Positions 55,049-62,734 of a stretch of DNA of 64,000 nt are shown here, piece after piece. The position numbers and the translations under genes were made by a program. Numbering within the stretch: position 1 is the first letter of the stretch; every line of letters begins with the position of its first letter. Under the pieces are notes generated by a model that saw nothing but the letters and a program-made list of their open reading frames with translations, was not told where the DNA came from and made no database searches. Source of the DNA: Methanosarcina thermophila TM-1 (GTDB lineage: Archaea > Halobacteriota > Methanosarcinia > Methanosarcinales > Methanosarcinaceae); assembly GCF_000969885.1 (NCBI RefSeq), contig NZ_CP009501.1:1736001-1800000 (forward strand). Reading direction: 5' to 3'.

Positions 55049-56407
55049 TTATCGTCTATCAACAAGCCTTTTAGGTCTGCCCTTTATCCTGTGTAACTCA
55101 AGCCCCATAGGGTCTGTGAAGTTGAACACTATTTTGAAAGTGCCTTCAGTATAAGCCCTGGAAAGCGGAGGCTTATACCTTAGAAAAGCCCTGATAAAAT
55201 TTTCTTCTATAAGGTCCCGATCGCATATCTCAGGATTTTCACACTCCATACTGACCCTGAGTATGGTCTCTCCCTCGTCCTCATCACCATAAAGGAAAGC
55301 CTCATATTCTCCTGTCAGATAGTCCATGTTTTCACGCTGGAAAACACCCCTTTCCACATCTACGCGGTTAAAGGGAGTCCCTTCTACCCACACAGTTTCA
55401 GCCTCCCTCTGGGGAGTCATAATTTTCATATGAGTTCTTCCGCAGGGACATTGTTTACGAGTGAGCATCACAGTTGTGTCTTCAGTATCATAGTTTAAAA
55501 GAAGGGTTCCTGCTTTTGCCCCAACAGGCAGCAATGTGCTCAGAATTACTCTTCCACATTCTCCTTCAGGCACGTAATTCCCTATATGGGGATCGTAAAT
55601 GTCAAGGTGAACAAAATCTTCAGGCACATGCAGCCCAGAGACATCACTGCACTCTCCGCACATTGTGCCTTCTGTGCTCCCATATGTGTTGTACACAGGA
55701 CAGCCCCAGATTTCGGAAAGGTAGTTCCTGGATTCTTCAGCAAAGGCTTCTCCTCCCACGACCAGTTTATCTACACCTGATTCCTGAGGATCAATGCCTT
55801 CTGCTCGTATTCTTCTGGCAAGATTCAGGAGTTTGAAGACACTGCCTACTATGCCTGTAGGTCTGTAGGCTTCGATAACGCGAAGGGGAAATGTGCATTT
55901 GCCCTCAGGAATAATGCTCATGCCAAGCTGCCTGGCTGCAAGGGTCATGGTGTTTGCGCCTACGTTCATTCCGTAAGAAGCACAGACAACAACCCTGTCT
56001 CCAGGCCCGAAACCCTGTGATCTGAAAATCCGGGCGTATTTTTCCGAGTATCGTTCCCAGTCCTCCCATGTAAGGAAAAAGCTTTTAGGAGTTCCGCTAG
56101 TTCCGCTGGTTTCATGAACTGTAAAAACATCTTCCCAGGGCACGCTCTTGAACATAAATTCCTTCACTTCAGGGGGCTGGTTCTCACGGATAGTTTTGCC
56201 AGAGATTATAGGTAGATCCAGAAGATCTTCATGAGTTTTGATTTCAGCCGGATCTATATTCTGTTTCTCAAACCATCTTCTGTAAAAAGGGGAATTTTCT
56301 GCCGCATATTTTACCGTGTACCGCACCCGCTCCTCGATGAGAGCATCAAGTTCCCCCCTGTCCAGAGTTTCGATTTCTGGGTTAAAATAAGGTCCTGAGC
56401 TGTCCAT
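55049..56407 (-). CDS. Coenzyme F390 synthetase-like (PaaK family) adenylate ligase
   Basis: 452 residues of the phenylacetate-CoA ligase/F390 synthetase family (COG1541). The adenylation motifs are HETSGTSGTPKSFFLTWEDW, NTYGSTEG and YRPTG; the C-terminal half carries a possible metal site in KQCPCGRTHMKI. F390 synthetase adenylylates F420 under oxidising conditions, which could signal redox state in methanogens. Other ligases of this family use aromatic acids. The start is ATG 56407 (after GGTGTTTGGT); the open frame extends to 56419. Confidence 0.8.
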   Translation of the reverse strand: MDSSGPYFNPEIETLDRGELDALIEERVRYTVKYAAENSPFYRRWFEKQNIDPAEIKTHEDLLDLPIISGKTIRENQPPEVKEFMFKSVPWEDVFTVHETSGTSGTPKSFFLTWEDWERYSEKYARIFRSQGFGPGDRVVVCASYGMNVGANTMTLAARQLGMSIIPEGKCTFPLRVIEAYRPTGIVGSVFKLLNLARRIRAEGIDPQESGVDKLVVGGEAFAEESRNYLSEIWGCPVYNTYGSTEGTMCGECSDVSGLHVPEDFVHLDIYDPHIGNYVPEGECGRVILSTLLPVGAKAGTLLLNYDTEDTTVMLTRKQCPCGRTHMKIMTPQREAETVWVEGTPFNRVDVERGVFQRENMDYLTGEYEAFLYGDEDEGETILRVSMECENPEICDRDLIEENFIRAFLRYKPPLSRAYTEGTFKIVFNFTDPMGLELHRIKGRPKRLVDRR

Positions 56408-56845
56408 ACCAAACACCAATACCAGGTAAATTAACTATTTAGCGCATATAAAAGCCTGTTATTTAATGATTCTAAACATGAAGCATTTATGGGCAAATTA
56501 AGGGTTTTAAACTTTTTTCGGGTTTGACAAAAGCAATCTAGTATCCCATATCTTAAATCAAAGCAGCTGTCAGGGACTTAAACAGAGTGACATAAAAAGT
56601 TCCAAAAATGACCAATGAAATTGGTAAGTTATTTATAATATATCGCATATGTGGGAATTAGTGGTAAATAGAGTTAAACGCAGGATATCGTGCCTTCAAA
56701 AACCACATATATGTCCGATGTGCGATGTCGATACTATTTACCAATTGGCTGCGAAGGCAGAAGGAAGAGGTTAATTTAGAACAATTACTGCTGCCCAAAA
56801 AGCAAGGGAAAAGGGGCAGTAGACGCTAAACCAGAGTGTGACAGA
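56408..56845. promoter_or_regulatory. Divergent promoter region with overlapping dyads
   Basis: Plus strand: TATA-like TTATTTATAATATAT (56630-56644). Three pairs of complementary segments overlap: ATCGCATATGTGG (56643-56655) pairs with CCACATA (56703-56709) and TGCGAT (56721-56726), and TGGTAAATAG (56662-56671) pairs with CTATTTACCA (56734-56743). A hairpin ACCAAT/ATTGGT lies at 56611-56625. Minus strand: TATA-like CTTTTATATGCG (56446-56457) for the F390-synthetase gene. This could be operator DNA or RNA structure. Confidence 0.5.
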
Positions 56846-57220
56846 ATGACAAAAATTGCTGTACCATCGATAAGTGACAGGGGATTGGAATCGGATGTGT
56901 GTGCCCATTATGGCTCATGTGAATACTTTACTATTGTAAATGTCGAGAACGGCACAATTACAGGTATTGATACTATAATTAATAGCTCTCCTGATGGAGC
57001 GCATAACTGCGCCGCCCCCTCAATAATCCTGAAATCACACAATGTCGATACCGTACTTGTCTCGGGCATTGGCGGAAGACCTCTAATGTCACTGAAGGAA
57101 AAGAAGATAAAAGTATTTGCAGGAGCTGCGGGCAAGGTATCTGATGCAGTTCAGGATTACAACAACGGGTTGCTGCAAGAGTTATCTATGAATGAAACTT
57201 GCAGTTGCTCTCATCACTAA
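56846..57220 (+). CDS. Dinitrogenase iron-molybdenum cofactor biosynthesis family protein (NifX-like)
   Basis: 124 residues matching the NifX/NifB C-terminal family: KIAVPSISDRGLESDVCAHYG at the N-terminus, then FTIVNVENGTI, and SGIGGRPLMSL. The tail has CSCSHH. Archaeal relatives without a nif cluster are thought to bind Fe-S or Fe-Mo precursors; function is not established. The start is ATG 56846 and DUF169 follows after 30 bp, so they may be an operon. Confidence 0.85.
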   Translation: MTKIAVPSISDRGLESDVCAHYGSCEYFTIVNVENGTITGIDTIINSSPDGAHNCAAPSIILKSHNVDTVLVSGIGGRPLMSLKEKKIKVFAGAAGKVSDAVQDYNNGLLQELSMNETCSCSHH

Positions 57221-57250
57221 AATGAAAGTTTCAAAACCCGAGTTGAGAAT

Positions 57251-57940
57251 ATGGATGTAGGAGAGGTAAACAAATATGGACAGGAGATGGTAGAGTGCCT
57301 GAAACTCACAACTTCCCCGGTTGCAGTAAAACTGATTCCTAAAGGAGGAGAAATCCCGGAAGGGATTACCAGAGTAGATGAAGCTATGAGACACTGCCAG
57401 CTGGTTGACAGGGTAAGAAGGACCGGCGCGGAATTCTATACCCTGGTCGAAGACCAGATGTGTAAAGGCGGAGCCGGCGCAATGGGTCTTGGGGAAATGC
57501 CCCCCAAAGTCGCAAGTGGAGAATTCTATTTTAGAGGGCTTAAGCAATTCAGCACACAGGGTGCGGCAAGGCGTACCCTTGAGATGGTTTCCAAACTCCC
57601 CGCAAACTCAACAGAAGCTATCCTGTATTCCCCCCTGGAAAACACTTCATTTACTCCGGATGTAGTTGTGGTTATCTGCACCCCCAGACAGGTTATGCTG
57701 CTTACGCAGGCTATGATGTATAAAACAGGTGGCAGAATTGAATCCAGCTTTGCAGGGAAACAAAGCCTGTGCTCGGACGGGGTTGTAAAAGTATACAAAG
57801 AAGGCAAAATAGGAGTCACAGTCGGTTGCAGTGGAAGCAGAAACTATACCAAAATCGCAGATGAAGAAATGATTATGGGAATCCCGGTCGAACTCCTGGC
57901 TGATGTTGCCTCAGGCCTCAAAGCAATCTGCCCCAGGTAA
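57251..57940 (+). CDS. DUF169 family protein
   Basis: 229 residues matching DUF169: TTSPVAVKLIP near the N-terminus, HCQLVDRVRR, DQMCKGGAGAMGLG, and the later CSDGVVKVYKEGK and VGCSGSRNYTKI. Conserved Cys residues suggest metal or cofactor binding, but no role is established. Pairing with NifX-like suggests cofactor or redox chemistry. ATG at 57251. Confidence 0.85.
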   Translation: MDVGEVNKYGQEMVECLKLTTSPVAVKLIPKGGEIPEGITRVDEAMRHCQLVDRVRRTGAEFYTLVEDQMCKGGAGAMGLGEMPPKVASGEFYFRGLKQFSTQGAARRTLEMVSKLPANSTEAILYSPLENTSFTPDVVVVICTPRQVMLLTQAMMYKTGGRIESSFAGKQSLCSDGVVKVYKEGKIGVTVGCSGSRNYTKIADEEMIMGIPVELLADVASGLKAICPR

Positions 57941-58097
57941 AATGCGGTAAACATACTGCTCTTCAAATAAAATTCCTTCATGTTCAGGCCCTTTCACAAA
58001 CCGTTTCCAGAGAAATAAAATGAAAGGGCCCATCAAAATATATCTCTTCAGACCTATTTAGCTTGCCGAAAATTAGTCTGTCGGAAAATTAAGTTAT

Positions 58098-58664
58098 CTA
58101 CATTAATTTTGAAACCTGAGAAATATAAGAATCTTCTTTCTGAAGATTAAGTGAACAGGTTCGGAACAAAAACAAAGTAGTCTCAGAGCTTATTAAGGCA
58201 TCAAGGGGCACAAGGTATATATAATCTGCCCTCTTCTGACCTTTTACCAGCTCGCAATGTCTGAGGAGAGCAAACTGGTTCTCGGTTTCCAGCAGAGATA
58301 TTCCGAATTTTTTTGCAACTTCTTCTTTTTTTGCCCCTCCACTAGAAATAATAAACTCATAAATGGCTTTTTGCAGTTCGGTCAGGCCTTCTATACCCTC
58401 TAAGCCATGCATTTTTCTAAAGAGTTTTTTAGAGCACACAGCCACAGGATCTGCAAACTTGATTCTCTGTTGCTCTTCCAGATAACAGTCCTCGCATATC
58501 ATTCTCCCGTTCACTTTAATGTATTCAACTCCAGGAATTTCTTTTCTACATGCCGGGCAGGTTATAAAATAGGAAATATTTTTATTGAGTTCACGATTGT
58601 CGGATTTATCCGTTTTTACCAAGCCGTGAAATTCAAGATAACAGAATTCAAACCCTGCAATCAC
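58098..58664 (-). CDS. Zinc-ribbon and winged-helix protein
   Basis: 188 residues. Residues 34-66 contain two CxxC pairs (CPACRK, CEDCYLEEQ) that form a zinc ribbon. The rest (about 85-170) looks like a winged-helix DNA-binding domain (LTELQKAIYEFIISSGGA, KKEEVAKKFGISLLETENQF). It is probably a transcriptional regulator of no named family. The start (GTG 58664) overlaps the 3' end of the upstream glycosylase gene by 17 bp, so the pair is co-transcribed. Confidence 0.7.
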   Translation of the reverse strand: MIAGFEFCYLEFHGLVKTDKSDNRELNKNISYFITCPACRKEIPGVEYIKVNGRMICEDCYLEEQQRIKFADPVAVCSKKLFRKMHGLEGIEGLTELQKAIYEFIISSGGAKKEEVAKKFGISLLETENQFALLRHCELVKGQKRADYIYLVPLDALISSETTLFLFRTCSLNLQKEDSYISQVSKLM

Positions 58665-58977
58665 ACCCTCTTTCCTTTAGGAGCCGGATCTGTTCTTTAT
58701 AAGAATCCACAAGCTCGTCCTGAACTGCTTCTCCTGTCGCAAAGGCAGGGTCGAGAGGAGTGTGGTGCTTATAACCGCGTTTTGTCATTTCCTCAACCAG
58801 GGCTTCATGCCTCAGGTACAGAGCTTTGAGTTTTCCCCGCCAGCGCATGGTTTCAGGATGATGTGCATAACCCTTCTTGTTATTGATAATTATTGACCAT
58901 AAAGCATGGAGCTCACGGTGTTCCCCAAGCAGGTGATTTCTGCATAATCTCTCAGGGGGTACATCCCAGATCCTCAT
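58648..58977 (-). CDS. Pyrimidine-dimer DNA glycosylase-like protein (endonuclease V family)
   Basis: 109 residues. The N-terminus RIWDVPPERLCRNHLLGEH with the following REL segment aligns with T4 endonuclease V, including the catalytic Glu in REL. T4 uses the alpha-amino group of Thr2 as nucleophile; here the second residue is Arg, so the chemistry may differ. Homologues are common in bacteria and archaea and many are uncharacterised. Start ATG 58977. Confidence 0.75.
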   Translation of the reverse strand: MRIWDVPPERLCRNHLLGEHRELHALWSIIINNKKGYAHHPETMRWRGKLKALYLRHEALVEEMTKRGYKHHTPLDPAFATGEAVQDELVDSYKEQIRLLKERGCDCRV

Positions 58978-59117
58978 AAGATGAACTCAGAGCGCATTTA
59001 AGAAAGGGTTTTCGGAGGGAGGAGAGTTTTTACTTAACACAAAAATTAGATATCATGTTCTGCGTCTGATTCTTTGTTCTTATACATATTTACATACTAC
59101 CTGAGAAAACATAGTCC

Positions 59118-60215
59118 ATGAGACCACGGGTATTACAGCATTCTGGCTTCTTTCTGCTTTTTCTGGCTGTCACATGCTTTATACTAACTCCTACACTTGC
59201 TCATGTGCCAGTTTTCGGAGGGGAGGGTAAAAGTCTTGGGACCGCAATCCCGATTGAAGATCCTGCGAAATCAAGGGTGTTTTACGGGCAGCTTGCATTC
59301 GGAGACATCAGGTATTACAGTTTTAATATGGAAAAGGGAGAGAGAATTACACTCGGTCTTACTGTTCCTGTTGAACAGGGAAACCAGGATTTTACCCCAG
59401 GTCTTATTCTTATCGGGCCTGGGCTTGAGAATGAAGGACAGCCACCCGAGAGATTGGAAGTGCCCGAAGGATATGGGGCAAAAGTGCTTTCCTACAACCT
59501 TCCTGAGAGTCCTGTGTATGAAGGATTTACCCCAAGCACTTTTTATTCGCTTTCCCGGCTCGATATGGAAGCTCCTGAAAGCGGGACATATTACGTTGCA
59601 GTAAGTGCGGTACAGGGAACAGGCGTAGCAAGGGAAGAAGACTCATTACAGGAAGAAAATGTACAGGAAAGGAAAATCTCAGGAGAAGGAAATTACGGAG
59701 TAGTTCTGGGATACAGAGAAACTTTCACTCTGAAGGAATGGATCACCATACCCCTGGGTCAGATAAAGGTTTATCGCTGGGAGGGTCAGAGTTGGCTTTT
59801 GATCTTTACTCCGCTTGCGCTTACTCTTGCAGCCGGGTTTATGGCAATTTATTTAAAAAGGGAAGCCGTAGCCGGACTTAGTCTTGCAAGCATCTCAGGA
59901 ACGCTTGCAGGTCTCTTCTTTCTGGGCACAGGAGCGTCCTATATCTTCCAGATGCTCCTGTCATTAAATAAAAGTTCGTATTCCCCAGAGATATTTATTA
60001 CTCTTATCCTGATCCTTGCCAGCACAGGACTTGGAGTTGCTGCAATTGCCTTAAGCCTTAAAGATAAGAGGTATGGTACAGGATCGATAAGAAAACGGCT
60101 TTATTTCTTTACTCTGGGAATAGCCGGACTTTTATTATGGGCAGGATTGCTCATAGGACCGATCCTGGCGTTTGAAGCTGCACTCCTGCCCGGAAACGTA
60201 AAGAATAAAGTATGA
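59118..60215 (+). CDS. Secreted/membrane protein of unknown function
   Basis: 365 residues. An N-terminal signal peptide (about 1-28, ending near THAHVP-like PTLAHVP) precedes an extracellular beta-rich domain of about 190 residues (YSFNMEKGERITLG, GTYYVAVSAVQG). Four hydrophobic helices follow in the C-terminal third (about residues 225-365). I do not recognise the family. ATG at 59118 has no obvious strong ribosome-binding site. Confidence 0.65.
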   Translation: MRPRVLQHSGFFLLFLAVTCFILTPTLAHVPVFGGEGKSLGTAIPIEDPAKSRVFYGQLAFGDIRYYSFNMEKGERITLGLTVPVEQGNQDFTPGLILIGPGLENEGQPPERLEVPEGYGAKVLSYNLPESPVYEGFTPSTFYSLSRLDMEAPESGTYYVAVSAVQGTGVAREEDSLQEENVQERKISGEGNYGVVLGYRETFTLKEWITIPLGQIKVYRWEGQSWLLIFTPLALTLAAGFMAIYLKREAVAGLSLASISGTLAGLFFLGTGASYIFQMLLSLNKSSYSPEIFITLILILASTGLGVAAIALSLKDKRYGTGSIRKRLYFFTLGIAGLLLWAGLLIGPILAFEAALLPGNVKNKV

Positions 60216-60537
60216 AATTCAAAAACGATAATAACTGAATAATATAATTCAAGTTATAATTCAAGTTATATGAGTAGACTTATGGTATTCAAATAATCAG
60301 AGTAATCAACTTTTAAATGAGTTTAGATGAAGGAAAAAAGAAATAAAATGAATGAAAAAAACAAAGAAACAAGAAAAATGAATGAATAAAAACAAAGAAA
60401 CAAGATAAAAAAATAAAAATATGCCCCTAAAAAATGAAAAAGAACTTATTTTAATTTTATATCCAGCCTTCTGAAAAATAACAGCTGATTAAGCCCCTTT
60501 TATAGTATCACACCGGAAAGGAGCTCTTCTAATCATT
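60216..60537. repeat. Spacer with about 30-bp tandem repeat
   Basis: A 29-31 bp unit (AAAATGAATGAA plus ACAAAGAAACAAG) is repeated at 60345-60373 and 60374-60404. A smaller duplication of TATAATTCAAGT lies near 60240-60270. No gene seen. Confidence 0.8.
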
Positions 60538-60774
60538 TTAATCATGGCGAACAGCGGCCTCATGAGTTTGATACGTATCAGTTCTAACAGTGAAATAGAT
60601 CATGTAAAGCGCTGCAAGTCCGACTAATATATATATAATCCTCGAGAGAGTACTTCCTGCCCCGAAGATAGCGTCTACAAGGTTAAAATCTAAGAGCCCT
60701 ACAAGCCCCCAGTTTAGTCCACCAACTATGACAAGTATAAGTGCAATTAAGTCTACTGGATTTCTTACTGCCAT
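60538..60774 (-). CDS. DUF378 membrane protein
   Basis: 78 residues, a DUF378 protein: LIALILVIVGGLNWGLVGLL, then IYILVGLAALYMIYF as the second helix, and a polar tail with His. Function unknown. I place the start at ATG 60774 after GGGAGTGAT; the ORF extends to 60783. Confidence 0.9.
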   Translation of the reverse strand: MAVRNPVDLIALILVIVGGLNWGLVGLLDFNLVDAIFGAGSTLSRIIYILVGLAALYMIYFTVRTDTYQTHEAAVRHD

Positions 60775-61110
60775 AGATATCACTCCCTTTTTGTTTTATT
60801 CACCTATTTTTCATAATAGGAAGAAATATAATAAACCCAATATTAAAATTGGATGTACTTGTATTTATATGTGACTAATAGAAAAAAATTGAAACTTATT
60901 AGAGGATAAAATAGAAAATAAAACTAAATTATTATTCAGGTGCAGGAATCTTTTATTTCTCAGACTTTTCTTCCAGGAAGATAATAATATGGTACTTGAG
61001 ATAAAAAATTTTCAGGCATAAAGCTTGTTTTCAGACATACAGCTTGGTGAGCCTATCCTTTCGTTGAGTCTGGTAGGCGAGTCCCTTATCTCCCGCCCAT
61101 TACCTCAGTA
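60775..61110. other. AT-rich spacer
   Basis: No gene, RNA or clear repeat recognised. It holds the probable promoter of the DUF378 gene (a TATA-like TATTTATATG near 60862-60871) and the 3' end region of the next minus-strand gene. Confidence 0.4.
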
Positions 61111-61440
61111 TTAGAGAGCACCATATATTCCAGATACTACTAAATATAGAGAGACTACATAGAAAATTAAATTTATAAATATCTTACCCGCTTTATAATC
61201 AGACTCAGCTTGATATTCATTTTCATATAACTCAACATACAATCTGTAATCTATTGATTTTCGATTCCAGTTGTCAACTAATACACAAAATCCTCCCACT
61301 AACATAATTAAAAAGCTAGCTTTTGTTGCTAAATTAACAACAACTGGATAACTCTCTATTATTAAAAAAGTAAGTATAATGCCGTCAAGTCCTATGAAAT
61401 ATCTATAGTAATTACCTAAAGAAGAGGAAAGCTGATTCAT
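61111..61440 (-). CDS. Hypothetical membrane protein
   Basis: 109 residues with three or four hydrophobic segments (about 15-32, 36-57 and 83-106) around a charged loop (DNWNRKSIDYRLYVELYE). AT-rich coding sequence, no recognised family. Start ATG 61440. The gene is isolated, and nothing suggests a role. Confidence 0.55.
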   Translation of the reverse strand: MNQLSSSLGNYYRYFIGLDGIILTFLIIESYPVVVNLATKASFLIMLVGGFCVLVDNWNRKSIDYRLYVELYENEYQAESDYKAGKIFINLIFYVVSLYLVVSGIYGAL

Positions 61441-61991
61441 AATTATACACCGTATAAAGTCTTTTAGTTATATTAAAACATTAAGATAAATATTAATCTA
61501 ATGCTTCTATGCGAATTTTGTTTATCTGCTATTTGGCAGATTTGAAGGCCAGTCTATCTAAAGAAATATATCCATTTTTAGCTATACTCTAGGAAGCAGG
61601 CGAAACACCTTAATTATCCGGGAAAAGCGTAAATTTAAGCTTTAATAAGCCTGCATACATATCGATAAAAATTAAGATTTTGGCATGCAACTTAAACAGA
61701 AAATATGAATAAGTTACCTGGATGAAATTTAAGATTTCTACAGAACCTAACATTTTTCAATATATAACTTAACGTCTAATTCTTTTTTATTACACTCGCC
61801 ACTAATGAACTGACTTTTCCAAAATTTCCCCTTCCTGCCAGACGTGATTACGAACACCTCAAATGCTGCAAGCAACTCTGATAAACAGCCGTTCTAATAT
61901 CCATTCTCCCTACACCAGGATTCGAATACTTTCAGAACTCATAGACACTATTGGGTCACGATATGTAATGAAGTCAAAAACGTAGAAATAT
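61441..61991. other. AT-rich spacer
   Basis: No gene found. A T-loop-like TTCGAAT (near 61920) is not flanked by a pairing stem and so is not a tRNA. A TATA-like stretch near 61480-61500 may serve the membrane gene on the minus strand. Confidence 0.4.
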
Positions 61992-62732
61992 TTAGAGTTC
62001 AAAAACCTGCCCATCGTATCCAAGGGGTATGAACAACGCTTCAATATTATGAGGACGAAACAGATGACTGAGATGGGTCAAGACCACTTCTTTTGCATTG
62101 AGCTGCTCTGCAAGTGCCATAGCTTCTTCTGAATTCATGTGCTTTTCTATATGAATATGGGGCGGAACTATAGCATCGGCAATAAGAAGGTCTGGATCTT
62201 GCATTAACTTCAGGCTGGCTTCGGGAATCTCCGAGTTTGTATCTCCCGTAATGACTACTTTTTTGTCGCCTTCGAGGATTATAACCCCAACAGGAACCTC
62301 CACTGGGGGATGATTTACCTTAAAAAAAGTAAATTGCAGCCCTATTAGCTCGAACGGCTCATAAAGCTTTACGTAGTGATACCTTGGTTTAAGAAAGGAG
62401 ACATACTGATCTATGTATTCGAGAGTTTCACGAATTCCATAGACATCAACCTTATCTTGAACCCTGTAGAACTCGCCGAACCCAGAATAGTGGTCGTAAT
62501 GCCCGTGCGTCCAGATAACTCCATCTACACAGGAAAGATTTTGCTTGAGGAACTGCTGCCTGAGATCAGGGCTTGTGTCAATAAGGATTTTACCCTCCCC
62601 GGATTCCACAAGGATGGAGGAACGAAGACGCTGGCTCTTTCCCCCCTTTCGAGCATCTTCACAGGCAGGGCAATAACATCCGATTTTAGGAGTACCGACG
62701 GCATCACCGGTCCCAAGCAGTGTTAACCTCAT
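61992..62732 (-). CDS. MBL-fold metallohydrolase (PhnP-like)
   Basis: 246 residues. An N-terminal LLGTGDAVGTPKIGCYCPAC with a PhnP-type zinc-cysteine region precedes the metallo-beta-lactamase motif THGHYDHYSG, a conserved GDTNSE and LTHLSH. Related PhnP is a phosphodiesterase acting on cyclic ribose phosphates; other members are tRNA-type nucleases. The start ATG at 62732 lies 2 bp after the AAA gene stop. Confidence 0.85.
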   Translation of the reverse strand: MRLTLLGTGDAVGTPKIGCYCPACEDARKGGKSQRLRSSILVESGEGKILIDTSPDLRQQFLKQNLSCVDGVIWTHGHYDHYSGFGEFYRVQDKVDVYGIRETLEYIDQYVSFLKPRYHYVKLYEPFELIGLQFTFFKVNHPPVEVPVGVIILEGDKKVVITGDTNSEIPEASLKLMQDPDLLIADAIVPPHIHIEKHMNSEEAMALAEQLNAKEVVLTHLSHLFRPHNIEALFIPLGYDGQVFEL

Positions 62733-62734
62733 CT

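Noticed and set aside
54871..55074. 67-codon plus-strand ORF at the 3' end of the F390-synthetase gene
   Set aside because: Overlaps a well-supported gene and a hairpin; composition is not protein-like.
61905..61935. TTCGAAT T-loop-like sequence
   Set aside because: The surrounding bases do not form a T stem, and no tRNA fits.
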